This document shows positions 37,280 through 50,200 of a DNA stretch of 64,000 nt, piece by piece; positions within the stretch are counted from its first letter, which is position 1, and each line of letters starts with the position of its first letter. The stretch is from Druceiella hillmani (Eukaryota > Arthropoda > Insecta > Lepidoptera > Hepialidae). Below the pieces are notes generated by a model. It saw only the letters and a program-made list of their open reading frames with translations, did not search any database and had not been told where the DNA came from. Location of the stretch: NCBI GenBank assembly GCA_039881145.1, contig JAYKKI010000052.1, positions 12,242,001 to 12,306,000 on the forward strand. Direction: 5' to 3'. Both the position numbers and the translations under genes were made by a program.

Positions 37280-38629
37280 AAGTCGCAAACACATTCATGT
37301 CAATAATTCTCCTTTTTTTTATTCGTTTTCATTATTGCCACATACTTTTTTCTTCAATTGATGAATATTATTGTTAGTATGGTTTAGATTTACTCACATT
37401 TATCTTGATTAGTGATAAATTATGTGAAAATTTCCGAAAAAAAATTTAAAATCTGCGCAATCTCTCTTCTTCTCTTTGAATTAAATTTAATTCTATTTGT
37501 ATCTAGATTTCAATATCCTTAAATTATTACATAAAACCCAAGAAAATGGCGATTTTATTAGCATAGAATTTTATTCTTAGGTTACGTGAGACAACATAAC
37601 TATTTGAAAGTTAATTATTCAGATTTAATATTTATGTCTTTTATTAACCGGGACATTCCATATTTTTATTCGTATTTTAAGTGTGCCATTGGGATAGCAA
37701 CTAACCCATATTTCTAGAATGATTAACGAATTAAACTGTAGTAGCAAAAATGAGTTTATCTTGTCAATGTTATGTGAATGATGACTACATAGAGTCGAGG
37801 TTGTTCAATTCCCCGCATAAGCCTCTCCTAAAGTGGCTATTTTTTTCTTAAATCTGTATAATAATTATATTTTAATTAGCTTTATGAAATATGATAAATA
37901 ACTGTTTGGTTTTTTGAAATCAATTTATATAATTATATAATTCTGTATTTATTTTGCTTTTCCACTACAGATAAAAGAATTAGGCAATCCCATTTATTAG
38001 ACAAATAAATTATGTTATTCATATATATTAACTTATATATTATGAACCAATTCTAATGGTTAGTTTTCCAATATCCGTTTGGTAGAAATCTAATGGCATG
38101 CTCCGGAGATGGATAATGGAATTCTACGGATAATAGTCCATCATCCATGTCTGAGGACAAATATTTCATTAGTAGTGTTTTTGTTAGTATATCTACCAAT
38201 ACTCGAACTTGATCAAAATCTCATTATGATGAATGGATTTGTATCAATGAAACGTCTCAACGGACGACAGGAGATCATATGTTATTAAAGCCAAACTGTT
38301 GAGACCAACATTATTTTCCACGCTTTCATTACTTAGTATCTAATTGATATAAGGTTTTATTTGTGAAAATTAATGCTAACACTGCTCAACATTCTCTCTT
38401 GAAATATTCTCTGAAGGCCTTTCACTATTTTTTTCCAAATGATCCCAAGTTTCTTGTCCTATTTCCTTCTAATAAAGAAGCCTGCCCATATTTGTACTAT
38501 GTAAGTATATAACCAAATATTAAATATTATATAATAATTTAATTTTTTTAAAATAAAGGAAAATTTACTTCAGTAACAAATTTATATATGAAGCATTGAT
38601 AAGATAAATTAAAAAGTATTTTCCCTAAT
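37280..38629. other. Intergenic, no recognised feature
   Basis: AT-rich sequence without a convincing ORF, repeat unit or splice-bounded exon. Confidence 0.5.
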
Positions 38630-38929
38630 TAAAGGCCTATTCAAATACAAGCGGTATCTGCTACCGGTGCTGGTAGCGGTAATATCCAAGCGATATTCCG
38701 CCGGGTATTTTTATGGCATTTCCACAGCTGTCGCTCAACCGGAACCGCATCCCGGAGCGGTACGCGATTTCGGTGAAATAACAAGACGGCGACGACGACA
38801 GAAGCACAGGGAGCCTGACCGCTACCGGGTCCGGTAGCGAATACCGCTGTTGTTTGTGCACCGCGTTATTCGCATACCTATTGAGATATCGCTACCGGCG
38901 AAAATCGCTTGTATTTGAATGGGCCATAA
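38630..38929. mobile_element. PIF/Harbinger-type MITE with TAA target duplication
   Basis: GC-richer element of about 293 bp. Its left end GGCCTATTCAAATACAAGCG (from 38634) pairs with CGCTTGTATTTGAATGGGCC (38906-38925), followed inward by CTACCGG/CCGGTAGCG pairs. The three bases TAA at 38630-38632 and 38927-38929 fit the TWA duplication of PIF/Harbinger, whose ends often start GGCC or GGGCC. A second inner pair, GGTAGCGGTAATAT and CCGGTAGCGAATACCG, adds structure. No transposase. Confidence 0.7.
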
Positions 38930-39974
38930 GTATTTTAAAAACAATTCACATCGACTTTTTTTAAGTACGCACTAAAATCTATTACTTTTTATGTTGTCAA
39001 TATCAAGTGAAAATAAAAACAAATAAAAAAAAATTAGACGAATCTCACGTTGAATTTTGTTGTTATAACTATTCACTTGTGTTTGAATTTGGAGCAGACT
39101 GGCACTGAACTCCTTATCTAAAATTATCGCTTAATTTACGAGTATGTTGTAGACAAATTAGAAATAGTTTCATTGGCGATAATGGGGCTGATATAAACTC
39201 TAAGAATAATATAATGATAGAGACTGGTCAAAATAATATAAACATACTATTGAAATAAACACAAAACTTCAATGTTGGAATTGGGGTAAACAGTTTAAAT
39301 TTTTCCTTTTTTTAAGTTCTTTTCAACAGTTTTTTTCATAGTTTTCATTTTAATGAATTCTTTTGAGTTTTTTTCAACAGTGCTTTTCCAAGTTTTCATT
39401 TTAAAGAATAAATTTGGGAATATTTTATCGTTTCGTAAATAGTCCTACTTCAGTAGATTTTAGTCGTACTTATTTCAACTTTATTATGTGGTAATTTTAC
39501 AGTATTATTAAACAGAAATCGTAAAACAGCTATTAGTAGTCTCTTCGAAGATTCAAATTTATTAATGCCGTACAGCGCTAGGCAAATGCTTAGTATGCAT
39601 AACATCGACCAGATCAATACAGGAAAATGCGCGTAAAATATTATCCAAAGATAGATTGCGGGATTATAACTCTACGTTTACTAGTTCATGTCAGTTAAGT
39701 TCATGAATATTTCGTACGCGTATTCTAAGCACATTTAATTTATTAAATATAAAAAAAATTCTAAACTTGCGTCATAATGCTCATATTTAAAAGTATTATT
39801 TTGAAAATAGAAGGATATAAATATTTAGTACAACATGAAAACCATTGAAACACTACACGAACATAATTTTTTTACATCTGTGAAAATTTCACTCTGTGTA
39901 AAATATTAAATGTGGTAGAAAAGTTGATTTTTATACTCAAAATGACAAGATTTAAAAATAATAAATTCGATGAA

Positions 39975-40060
39975 CGGCCGGGAAACGAACCTTGTGTGGT
40001 GCGCTGCGCCGTGAAAGACCGTAAGCCTTGTGATTATCGCAATACGCCAGAGCAACGATT
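39975..40060 (-). other. Possible tRNA-derived SINE head, weak
   Basis: On the - strand, TGGCGTATTGCG resembles an internal A box and GGTTCGTTTCCC, 58 bases on, resembles a B box (GGTTCGANTCC). The stretch is GC-richer than its flanks. No complete cloverleaf could be drawn and the spacing is longer than usual, so this remains a guess. Confidence 0.2.
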
Positions 40061-41513
40061 AAGCGACGAAAGTAAAAATCGAAGAAACATTTGTTAAATT
40101 GAACGAACGCCGAAGAGTTTGGTTGCCGTCCGTACATCGATCTACATTTGATCGTACCCAGAAAAGTATGAAAGACTATGAAATCTACTCAAGAAATAGC
40201 AAAATTTGCAATTGTTAGGTTTAAGGTATACCCATCTAATTTTAATAAGCTGGCACGACAGTTAGTGGAGTTAGTGGTCATAAAACGGTATATGTTAAAC
40301 AAACAATAGCCCTTAATTATTCTTACTGTCCTTAGAAAATATTTAGACTCAAGTTGATTGCGCTTTGCAGAACATCAAACACATTCAATACTTATGAATG
40401 TCCAAAGTTAATTATTATACATGTATATATAAGTAATTACACAAATTTAAATTACATTTCAAATTCAGTCACCAATAATTTATGACATGGCGCAATAACA
40501 ATACATTCGGGCACATCAAGTGTTTTTATGCAATATTGACGTAAATAAATAATTATGAAATGACTCGTAGTGACGTGCACAAACAAAGTCGATGAAAGTA
40601 AGTTAAGGCTGCCAATTTGGGTTAGCGATCTTTTTTTGAAAAGTCGATCTCGAGGGTCGAATGATATCGGTCGACGGAAGATCGCTCTTCGTTTAAATCG
40701 GCTAATAAAGGATTGATCTTTTTAGTTAAATAGCTAAGTTAAGATGTGATCTCAATGTAATCTCATTACATGAAAAATTATAATATTATAGAATAATACT
40801 GCATTCAGAAGACAATATTATTTCAAGAATAATATCGTAAAAATTATATAAAAATAATGAAAATATACATTTATGAATTTCATTAATTAGACGAAAATGC
40901 GATCCTCTTTTATTTTTGTTCAGTAGATTCGTACTCCTAATTATGAAGAACTTTTATCATCTAAATAACTAAACCAATTAAGTTAAACGTTAATGTAAAT
41001 AAGAACGTTTCCAAATAAATCTAATCAGGCAATAATTTAAAAATAATTTACAGAAATAATATAATAAATGACCTAAATATGTTCATTCACAAAGTATAAA
41101 AAATTAAAAGTATGCCATGTACGTAGAAATTTGCATTAATGAAAGATTTAACGATAACTTTATAAATCGACATAATAGTTCGCACCGTAAATATAATGAA
41201 ATTTCGTACGGGGATTTAAACGCAACATTAACGAAGAACGTAACATTAACGAAGAAGCTCAAGCTCATTCACATATAAGTTTTACAGGAAGCTACGTGTT
41301 ATTCCAAACTGACACGTTACACAGTTGACATCCACAACAGACCGTTCCCGCACACGTCGACAGCTTACCCTTATCATACATGTTTTACTTCCCTTTTAAA
41401 TTGTAATGTCGTGCCGTGCTGTTACCGTGCAAAATTATAAAAACATTAAAATTTTCTTTCAAATTATTTCTAGCGAAATAAAATATATTGGTTGACGCAT
41501 TTCTGCACTCCCA

Positions 41514-41555
41514 CACACACACACACACACACACACGCACGCACGCTCTCCCGCG

Positions 41556-41631
<76 letters not shown>
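41514..41631. repeat. (CA)n followed by (TA)n, compound microsatellite
   Basis: CA repeat (about 41514-41545), a CG-containing joint CTCTCCCGCGCG, then pure TA to 41631. Confidence 0.97.
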
Positions 41632-41636
<5 letters not shown>

Positions 41637-42614
41637 TCGATTAAGGCAAGTGATCAGGGATCATCCGGGTTTATCAGACAGTAAGATATCCATAATTATT
41701 AGTTAATTTATCTTATTAACAGTATATGAGAAATAAAAACAAAATTATGTAACATCAAAAGTATAGCCTAATTTCATATTAAAATATATTTCACTCGTAA
41801 TAATTAATGTCTCTTGATACTCGTATCAAATAATGATCAGAATTCATAATACTTATTTTTAGAATATCGGACAAAAACGTGTGTTGTGTTACTGATTTAT
41901 GCAGTTTAATGTACATAGAAACAATATATCAGACACTCCAACATAAATTTCGCTTATTTGTTTTAGGTTAAAATAATTGTGATTTATAGAAAATGAAGGT
42001 GATGTTTTTATTGCTGTAAGATATTATACAAATAAGAATTTAACTAACGAATAAGTTCCGAAATTCCCTCAAATACGATAGGCGCAGCAGCCAATCTCTC
42101 TCGGACATATTAATTGTTCGTGTTAAAATATTATATTTGCATAAATTCTGCGAACTCTTATACACCTTTTGCTGAAAATATTTTCGCACTTACGAAAATA
42201 TTGGTTGCCCCTTGTTATTTTAAAAGTATTGAAAAAAAAGTAAAGCAATTTAAAAAAAGTTTCAGCTCACATTTTTTTACATGTCAGCTAATAAAAACAT
42301 AATTAATAATTTTTTAACACGAGCTAAATAATTTTAAAACGATTCAATTAAGTAAAAAAAAAACAATTCGTTTCAGTTGAAATCTCATACTAAAAAAATT
42401 AAGATATCACACAAGTAAGATTTTTGTTAATAATAAAAACAAATTATGGCCGCATTAGACAAATATTGAATACAATACATGTGAAAATTACTAGCTTCGT
42501 TGGCGAGTTTCATTTCATAGTAAATTTTTATTGGATAAGGAATTTTGCAATGAAATTGTAACAATCTGAAAATGAAAGATAAACTATTACTTTTAAGTGA
42601 CTTTGTATGGGCGT

Positions 42615-42621
42615 TATAAAA
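42615..42621 (+). promoter_or_regulatory. Upstream TATAAAA, alternative TATA box of the intact P450
   Basis: TATAAAA lies 186 bases before the ATG of the P450 at 42801. The nearer TATA box at 42750 is better placed for a short leader; this one could serve a longer transcript or be chance. Confidence 0.25.
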
Positions 42622-42749
42622 GGTTAATATGTTATCAATAATATGTACGACAGAGACTTTACCGTGTTTGTAGTGTTTAATATTTAAATCGAATTGTTTA
42701 ATGTTTCAAATTTGTTTTGATACTATTATCGATTTCAGTTTGAGAACGG

Positions 42750-42756
42750 TATAAAA
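42750..42756 (+). promoter_or_regulatory. TATA box of the intact P450
   Basis: TATAAAAG in a G+C-bearing context (GAACGGTATAAAAGTCGAGG) 51 bases before the ATG. About 25-30 bases downstream, TTTAGTTG (42779-42786) could act as initiator, giving a 5' leader of about 20 bases. The pseudogene copy has no comparable TATA box at the same place. Confidence 0.7.
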
Positions 42757-42800
42757 GTCGAGGGTGCGAATGAAGTAGTTTAGTTGCTGTAAAGAAAGAA

Positions 42801-44231
42801 ATGGCGATACTTTATTTCGTTTGCATCGCGTTTGTGTTTATATTAATTTTTTATATTTATTTCTCCCGGACTTTCGGTTATTGGAAACATCGCAATGTGC
42901 CGTTCGAGCCACCGACTGTGCTCGTGGGGAACTTGACATTTGCTCTGCGAGAGAGTATTTCAGCGTACTTTAAAAGGCTTTACGAGAAGTTCGAAGGCCA
43001 TGATTATTTTGGAATATGGCTTTTTCTCCAACCGGTATTGGTTATTCGCTCCCCAAAAATTGCCAAAGAAATTTTGGTTACTAAGTTTAATTATTTTAAC
43101 GACAGAATTATAGAAACCCACGAAAGTGATATTTTGGGCTCTAAGGGTTTATCTATGGTCAAGGTAAAAATAATTGAGTAAATTTTTATCGTCGTTAATT
43201 AACATACTATATTTTAATGTGGAACAATTTTTTGTGTTTTAAAGAAATACAACTATATATGTGTTAACTCGTATTTTAACAAATTTCTCAAAGTATCCTG
43301 TCAATGAACTAGTTGGACAAAAATTCTCAGGAGTACTTGGGAAATTTTAAATACGTAATAAATATATATTAACGTTTTTTGCATGGTCAGAGTGAAGAAT
43401 GGGCACGACTTCGCAAAATGTTATCACCGGCATTCACAAAAGCTAAAATTCGTAGCATTTTTGCAACAAGGATGTTCGGAATTACCAAAGAATTTCAAGA
43501 AGTTATTGATAAAGAATATATTGGAAAGCCAAGTGATATGAAGGTAATATACCAATTATATTTAGTATTATGTCGTGAAATTAATAATAAGTGAAGGGAA
43601 ATCACCTGTGGTAAAGTTTTGGTATATTCATTTACATAATAATTTAATACAGTTGTTAAGCGAGCATCTTCAGTATGTTTAATATAAATTTCAGAAGCTC
43701 TTTGGAAAATATTTAGTGGAAGTGATAGCTGCTACTATATTCGGCATTAGGGCAAATGCATTGCAGGATAGCAAAGCCCCGATGCTCAAATTGGGCATGA
43801 TTTTTGTGGACTGGACTCTGTATAGGGGAATGGCAGTTATGTCCATTTTCCTTTTGCCAGAATTGGTAAAATTATTCAAGTAATAATTTTTAATACTTTT
43901 TAATCAAAATAAAAATATCGCATGTTTGTCGATTTGCAATATTATGTAATATCATAAGAATCAAAAGTAATTTTTTTTGAAATTTTCAGATTACGTTTTC
44001 AACTATTAATAATACGGTAAAACATAGAAATGTAATGTTTTGAGCCATTCATAATCCTATAAAACATAGACAGATGAATTTCAAACAAAATGAAAATATA
44101 ATTTTTAAGATATGTGGTCAAGTATTATTCACATAAGTTATAGTTGAATGTCACGCTACGTAATCGTTCTATAGCACAAAATAGAAGAATATACCCTGAA
44201 CAATTATTTCTATCCTTTTTTGTTTTATCAT

Positions 44232-44295
<64 letters not shown>

Positions 44296-47200
44296 CATTA
44301 ATTACAGATTTAAGTTCTTCACAAAAGAAAATAATGACATCATGCGAGCTTTATTCGTGAAAATCTTTGCGTCACGTAAAGCAAATAAAATTGATTCGAA
44401 TTCACAGTCCCACGATGTGGTGGATATACTCCTGCAGTTAAAGGAATCTAGAAATGGTTATTGTTTTCTTTTTTAATTTCATAGAATTAAATTCATATGG
44501 AAGAAGAAGTAGAACCAATATAATTTCTTATATCGCGTGCAAATAGCCATGTGCAATAGCGTGTGCAAATGGCCAGTTTAGTAACTCGTAACATGTTGTC
44601 AATTGTGAAAGGTCCGATTAATTGTCATTATGAAAAAAAATAAAAGGAAGTGCACTTAAATCAATACGTTTCATTTGTTTTATTATTTATTCATTTTGAT
44701 TATAAAATTAGTTTGTGCGCGCGTGCACAATAATTAAAACTCAAAATATTTCATTTTCGAATGTGTTTATGTACTTACCTAAGGTCGATTTGGGTACCGT
44801 TAACATAACATAAGAGCTTACACCACATTATTATAATTGCATTCGACATACACTAAAATCATGCGCAAATATTTACCACTGAATTACATTATAAAAGTAA
44901 CACGAATAAACTGACATTTCGTAAACAACAATTATCTCTTCAAAAAGATTGAAAGGATCTGATTGGTTATAGATATTTTTGAGGGTTGCCATGTTAAATA
45001 AAAAATAAACCGTGAAGATTTATTTTGAAATTTCAATTAACATTACAGCAATATAAGGCTAAGAAGCAAATATTAATTTATCTAAATGACAAATTAATAA
45101 ACATCGTGTTAATAACTATTCCGATAAGATTATTTTAAAAATCGATGATAGCATTTTTTATTATCTTAGATATTTGTGCAAATTATGGATGTTTATGATT
45201 TTCAAATTGCAATAATTTTGATCTATAAATTGTAAACAATCTTAACCTTGGAATGAAATTAACCTTAACATTTAATTTTGTTATTCATTTATTTTTTAAC
45301 CTTCTTTTTAAAAAGACTATGCAAATAAAAGGGATAGTTAAATAAGTCAAATTATCTATTGATTGCTAAGAAGGGTATTTATGCAATCTTGCTGCATTTG
45401 TTACGTTTATCGTAATAAAAGGTATAGGTTTATGTATTTCCATATTAATAACTTATTACAATTTTTAAATTTCAGAAAAAAGTAGATTGACTTAAAAAAA
45501 ATAGGTGTATTGCAACCTATACGTGATACACTATTACAGCTATTTAGTGAGGATGCATACAGTATAAACATACCTTCTAATATAAATATTAACTGTTTCT
45601 TCTAGATTTCCATGAAGATGATATTGTGGCACATGCAGGTTCGTTTTTCTTCGCTGCCCTTGAGACCACTTCCGCAACGTTAACTTTTTTGTGTTACGAA
45701 CTTGCATTTAATCAGGAATATCAGGTTGGTTATTTGTTACGAATGACTTTTCTCTGTTTTTGGTATGCAGCATGACGTCTTCAATATTGATATCAAGTCT
45801 CTTTTTCTCGATGTATCTTATTTTGTTTTTGCTGTTTCTTATTTTAAAATTGTCAATTATTACCATTTTCTTGAAATTGTCGATGTCCCATTAGTAATAT
45901 TTTTAAGGAATTTTAGTATACTTTTATGGCAGTCGGTGGCTAGACTCATCTATATCTTATGCTGATAAAAGATATGTAAGTCAGTCTGGTATACTATATA
46001 GCATTGTTTTATTATATTTTACCATACTTCTTTTTATTTGAAAAGACAATTTTTATAAAAAACCGATTCGAGATTTCAGTTTTTGTAAACGTTCTTACAT
46101 AGGCGTTAGTAATCTAATATGGAGTTATTTGGTGTTTGAGATTAAAAAAATTATACATATTACACATTTAGACATTTATATTATATATACGCGTAACTTA
46201 GATTACATAGATGATATTTTACATTTACGAGAAATTCAAATAAGTAAGATGAAGTGTTTTGTACAATATATACACGTAACTGTTATTTAAAAACACTTAG
46301 AGTACGAGTCTGGTTTAGCAAAAACTCCTTTTTTGGATTAAATGAAAGAATACAATATAAAAAATGAAGTACCTGCAAAAAGTGGGATTCGTCCGCAATT
46401 ATTTTATTAAAAAAAGTGATTTGAAAAAGTTTCCATTAAAAACCCCTTTTCTTATAAGGAATTGTAAGTCGTTTTCGTTTCGATATAATTGTCATTCTAA
46501 GTAATATTAAACACTACGTATAATAGCGTATAATAGGAAACGATAGAAAAAAATAACCCAAAAATGAAAATATTAAAAGACGCAAAAAAAAAGCAACGAG
46601 AGGTTATGATATTTTACAATCAACTGAAGGGCATTTCTTCAAAGAATGTGCATATTTAAAATAATTTTTTATAATAAAAGAATCAAGACCGGGCCGTAAT
46701 TTTAAATACGTCGTCGTTTTAAAACAAATACCGGGAAATTCGCATTTTTGCTAAACCAGACTTATACCAAACTTGTAATAAAATAATGCCAACAAGTTTC
46801 GATAAAAATAATAGTTTAATTAAATTGTAATTATACGGAAAATTGAATTATTAAAAAATAATTACAAATACTTAATTTTTAAGGAATCATTAAAATATTT
46901 TTTTAAAAACGAACTGACGTATATTTTACAGAAAAAATACATTGGCTTCATCATACAATTACATAACAATAAACCTATATTCCACTGAGAATTATCTGAT
47001 CTGAACATATTCATAATAAATCTGTCTAGTAAAGAACATATCACGTCTGTTACAGAACATATATTCGCAGAATGTATTCATTATAAATTTATCTATTGCA
47101 TCACTTATCAACATTAATAATGTTTGTTCAGCCATGTCGCGGGGCTTATTAATGACATTGTTTCAAGTAGACATCTTTTGACATCGTTTAATTTAAAAGT

Positions 47201-50200
47201 AGTATTTTGTTTCACCACATATCCGTTCATTTGTGCCTAGATCATTTCAATGGTTTATTTTATAATGCTATGGCGGCAATCTTAGTATCTGTATTCTCGG
47301 ATTGCTGTATAGGTTAGAACAACATTCACCATTTAAATAACCCTTAAAAATAATATACTCAAAACACAACGAACTTAACATTATAAAACATAATAATATA
47401 ATAGAAAATAATTTTATGAAACGCCAGAAATTCAGAAAGCAATATTGGAGAAAAATAAAAATAAAAATATGTGTATTCAGTTAACAAAAAAACGTAAATC
47501 ATCTTAATCCATAAGCATTTGGACGCAAATAGTGTGGCCCTTGCGAACATATAAATAATGAGTATCGCGAACAATTATACCAGTTATACGCTCGGATTAA
47601 TTCGGATTTGTTAGTCCTATGTACATTTATATATGACTTTTTCAATACAGTTATTAGGTTTTGCATTTGTGTAACAGGCAGACTGACGGATTACCATAGG
47701 GATCGACATTGGTTGTTCTCAAAACCAAAACTAATAATTCAGTTATACCAAACATATATATCCGATTGGAAAATAAAGTTAATACCATTATGTGCAGCAA
47801 ACATTATCATAACGCTTCGACTTTCAGTGCAGTTCTATATATTACGTTTTTTTGGCGGTACCGTTCCGATATAATTTATATCCATATTAAACAATTCAAA
47901 CATAACGAATATATGTCTCGCTTATAATGCTCGAAGAGTGCATACAGAATCGTATTGTGTTACTGGTGCATGCGTATTCGAATTGCATTTAATCACTAAC
48001 AGCCATTTGCCAGCAATTTGTAAAAAAAAATTAAATCAATTTTTGATTTTTTTTTCACGAATTGTCCCCAAAAATTTATAAGCACAAATCGGTATCTTTA
48101 TCTGATAAAGTGATGATTTTATGAAAGCCCGACGAAAGTACGGTTTTAAAATAATATTATTTACTAAGTCTCGCGTTGCATCACATTTAATCACGGTTGC
48201 AGTTTGACCACCGGCTACCTCTCAGCATCACGGGTAATCAGCTTATAATTCCTCTTATAAAAGAAATTGTTCAGACGAGTGCATTTTTCTGAAACTAAAA
48301 GTGGTGGGTTGCGGCTCAACCAAACTAAACGTATAACAAATAATTCACAATTAGATAAATAATTTATGAATGGTAAAACATCCGGCCAAGACTTGAACTC
48401 TAGCCTCTTAGACGGGCTCTAGAGTCTAATTCACTGCACTAAGTGTCATTACTTATAATGTGAAGCGCGTATAAATAATTCTGCATATTAACATTAAAGT
48501 TTCTTATTATTTTTTTTCAAATATGTCTAACATTAAAAATAACAAATGAAAATATACATCGAAATAAGAATAAAAGTTAAGCTACTATAAAAAATACCGT
48601 TCAAATATATAGTCTGTAAAATATATAGTCTTCAAAAAAAAAATGTAAAATATATAGTCTTCACTTCAAAATATTACCAATACTTATTTGACATATCGCA
48701 ATGTTTGTTTCATTATCTATACGTCGAATATAACATAAGTATATTTATATACGATGCAATTAAATCTAGAAATATAGCAGTGTAAACTGAAGTATTGTAG
48801 CCACCTCACTCTAAGACCTTACAAAATTAATGAGTAGCATATATTTTCCTGAACTTTTCAGCATCTAAATTTCTAGTATATTCAGGAAATGTTTCAAACA
48901 TTTGAGTTTTGATCAATAAGAATAGGGCGTTGTCCATTTTTATCGTTCAAATTTCACAATTCGTTTGAGCAAAATAATTGTTTAACACCGGTATTTATAA
49001 CATTATTTAACGTGAAAATTTATTAAGTTAATGTTTATTACATATGTAGTTTAACAATATTGTGGGCATGATACAATTAATATAATAAATATTCGCGGAG
49101 AATTCGAATATATATTTGGCCCCACCGTATTTTAACTGTCAAATGCGATTGTTTACAAACATTCTCCTTGGAAATAAAACGGAGTATTGTACCGCTTTTC
49201 GAAGGTGGTGTTCATGGGCCAAATCCACTAGAATGGTCTTAATTTTCTGGATTTTCGTATTGGATTAGATTCCATTATCGAAACCCAGTTTATTATTTTC
49301 TCAAGTAAGATAATAATTTTGGTTTATGTATGTTAGACGGTAAAAGCATTCTAAATACGTGGAGGCATAATTCTTCATCGTTAAATAATTTTGTGGCTTT
49401 ATAAACAGTGCAAATATTATGCCGTCCATCTCAGACACTAACCGCCCAGCTTAGGTAGAGGATGGCGTGTAACTGTCGTGTAAACTTAGCTACGATATAG
49501 CATCGGATAAACTGACGATTTTTTATTTTGCCTCTCTAATTTAGTGAGTAGATAGGGGAGAAAAGTATTACGTATGTTTTAACATCCATCTGCCTAAATA
49601 TTTTATAAGAGATTTATTTTAGTTTCGTCGTTAAATAATTTTGTGGTTTTATAAACAGTGTATTACCTTGCAAATATTATGCCGTCCATCTCAGACACTA
49701 ACCGCCCAGCTTAGGTAGATGATGGCGTGTAACTGTCGTGTAAACTTAGCTACGATATAGCATCGGATAAACTGACGATTTTTTATTTTGGCTCTCTAAT
49801 TTAATAAGTAGATAAGGGAGAAAAATATTACGTACGTTTTAACATCCATCTGCCTAAATATTTTATAAGAGATTTATTTTAGTTCCTTATTATCACTGTG
49901 CGGAATGGATATGAAGTTGATACTTTACTTACCATATTTGCAATTTTTTGCGTTTATATTTTAAAGCAGATAGCATTTCTTTTTCATCAACTGTATTCGT
50001 CTATTATTCGATAGTCAAGACCGACATTGACTTAGTTAGTAACAAGCATATGATTTAAATTTTGTATTGCTTCAGCTTTAAAATGCTCTTACTAGGCCAC
50101 TCAAATGTTATTACTATTTCTAATATTCAATCAAAATGTAAATATATGAAAAGTCAAAGCTATTACTTAAGATTTAGATGACAAGTACCTTAGCTTCGAG

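Noticed and set aside
40600..40720. Repeated GATCTT/CGATC motifs considered as a binding-site cluster
   Set aside because: Too short and irregular; no gene is near enough to interpret it.
47608..47927. Two overlapping ORFs considered as a chemoreceptor fragment
   Set aside because: No recognisable motif, different frames overlap, and no exon borders support them.
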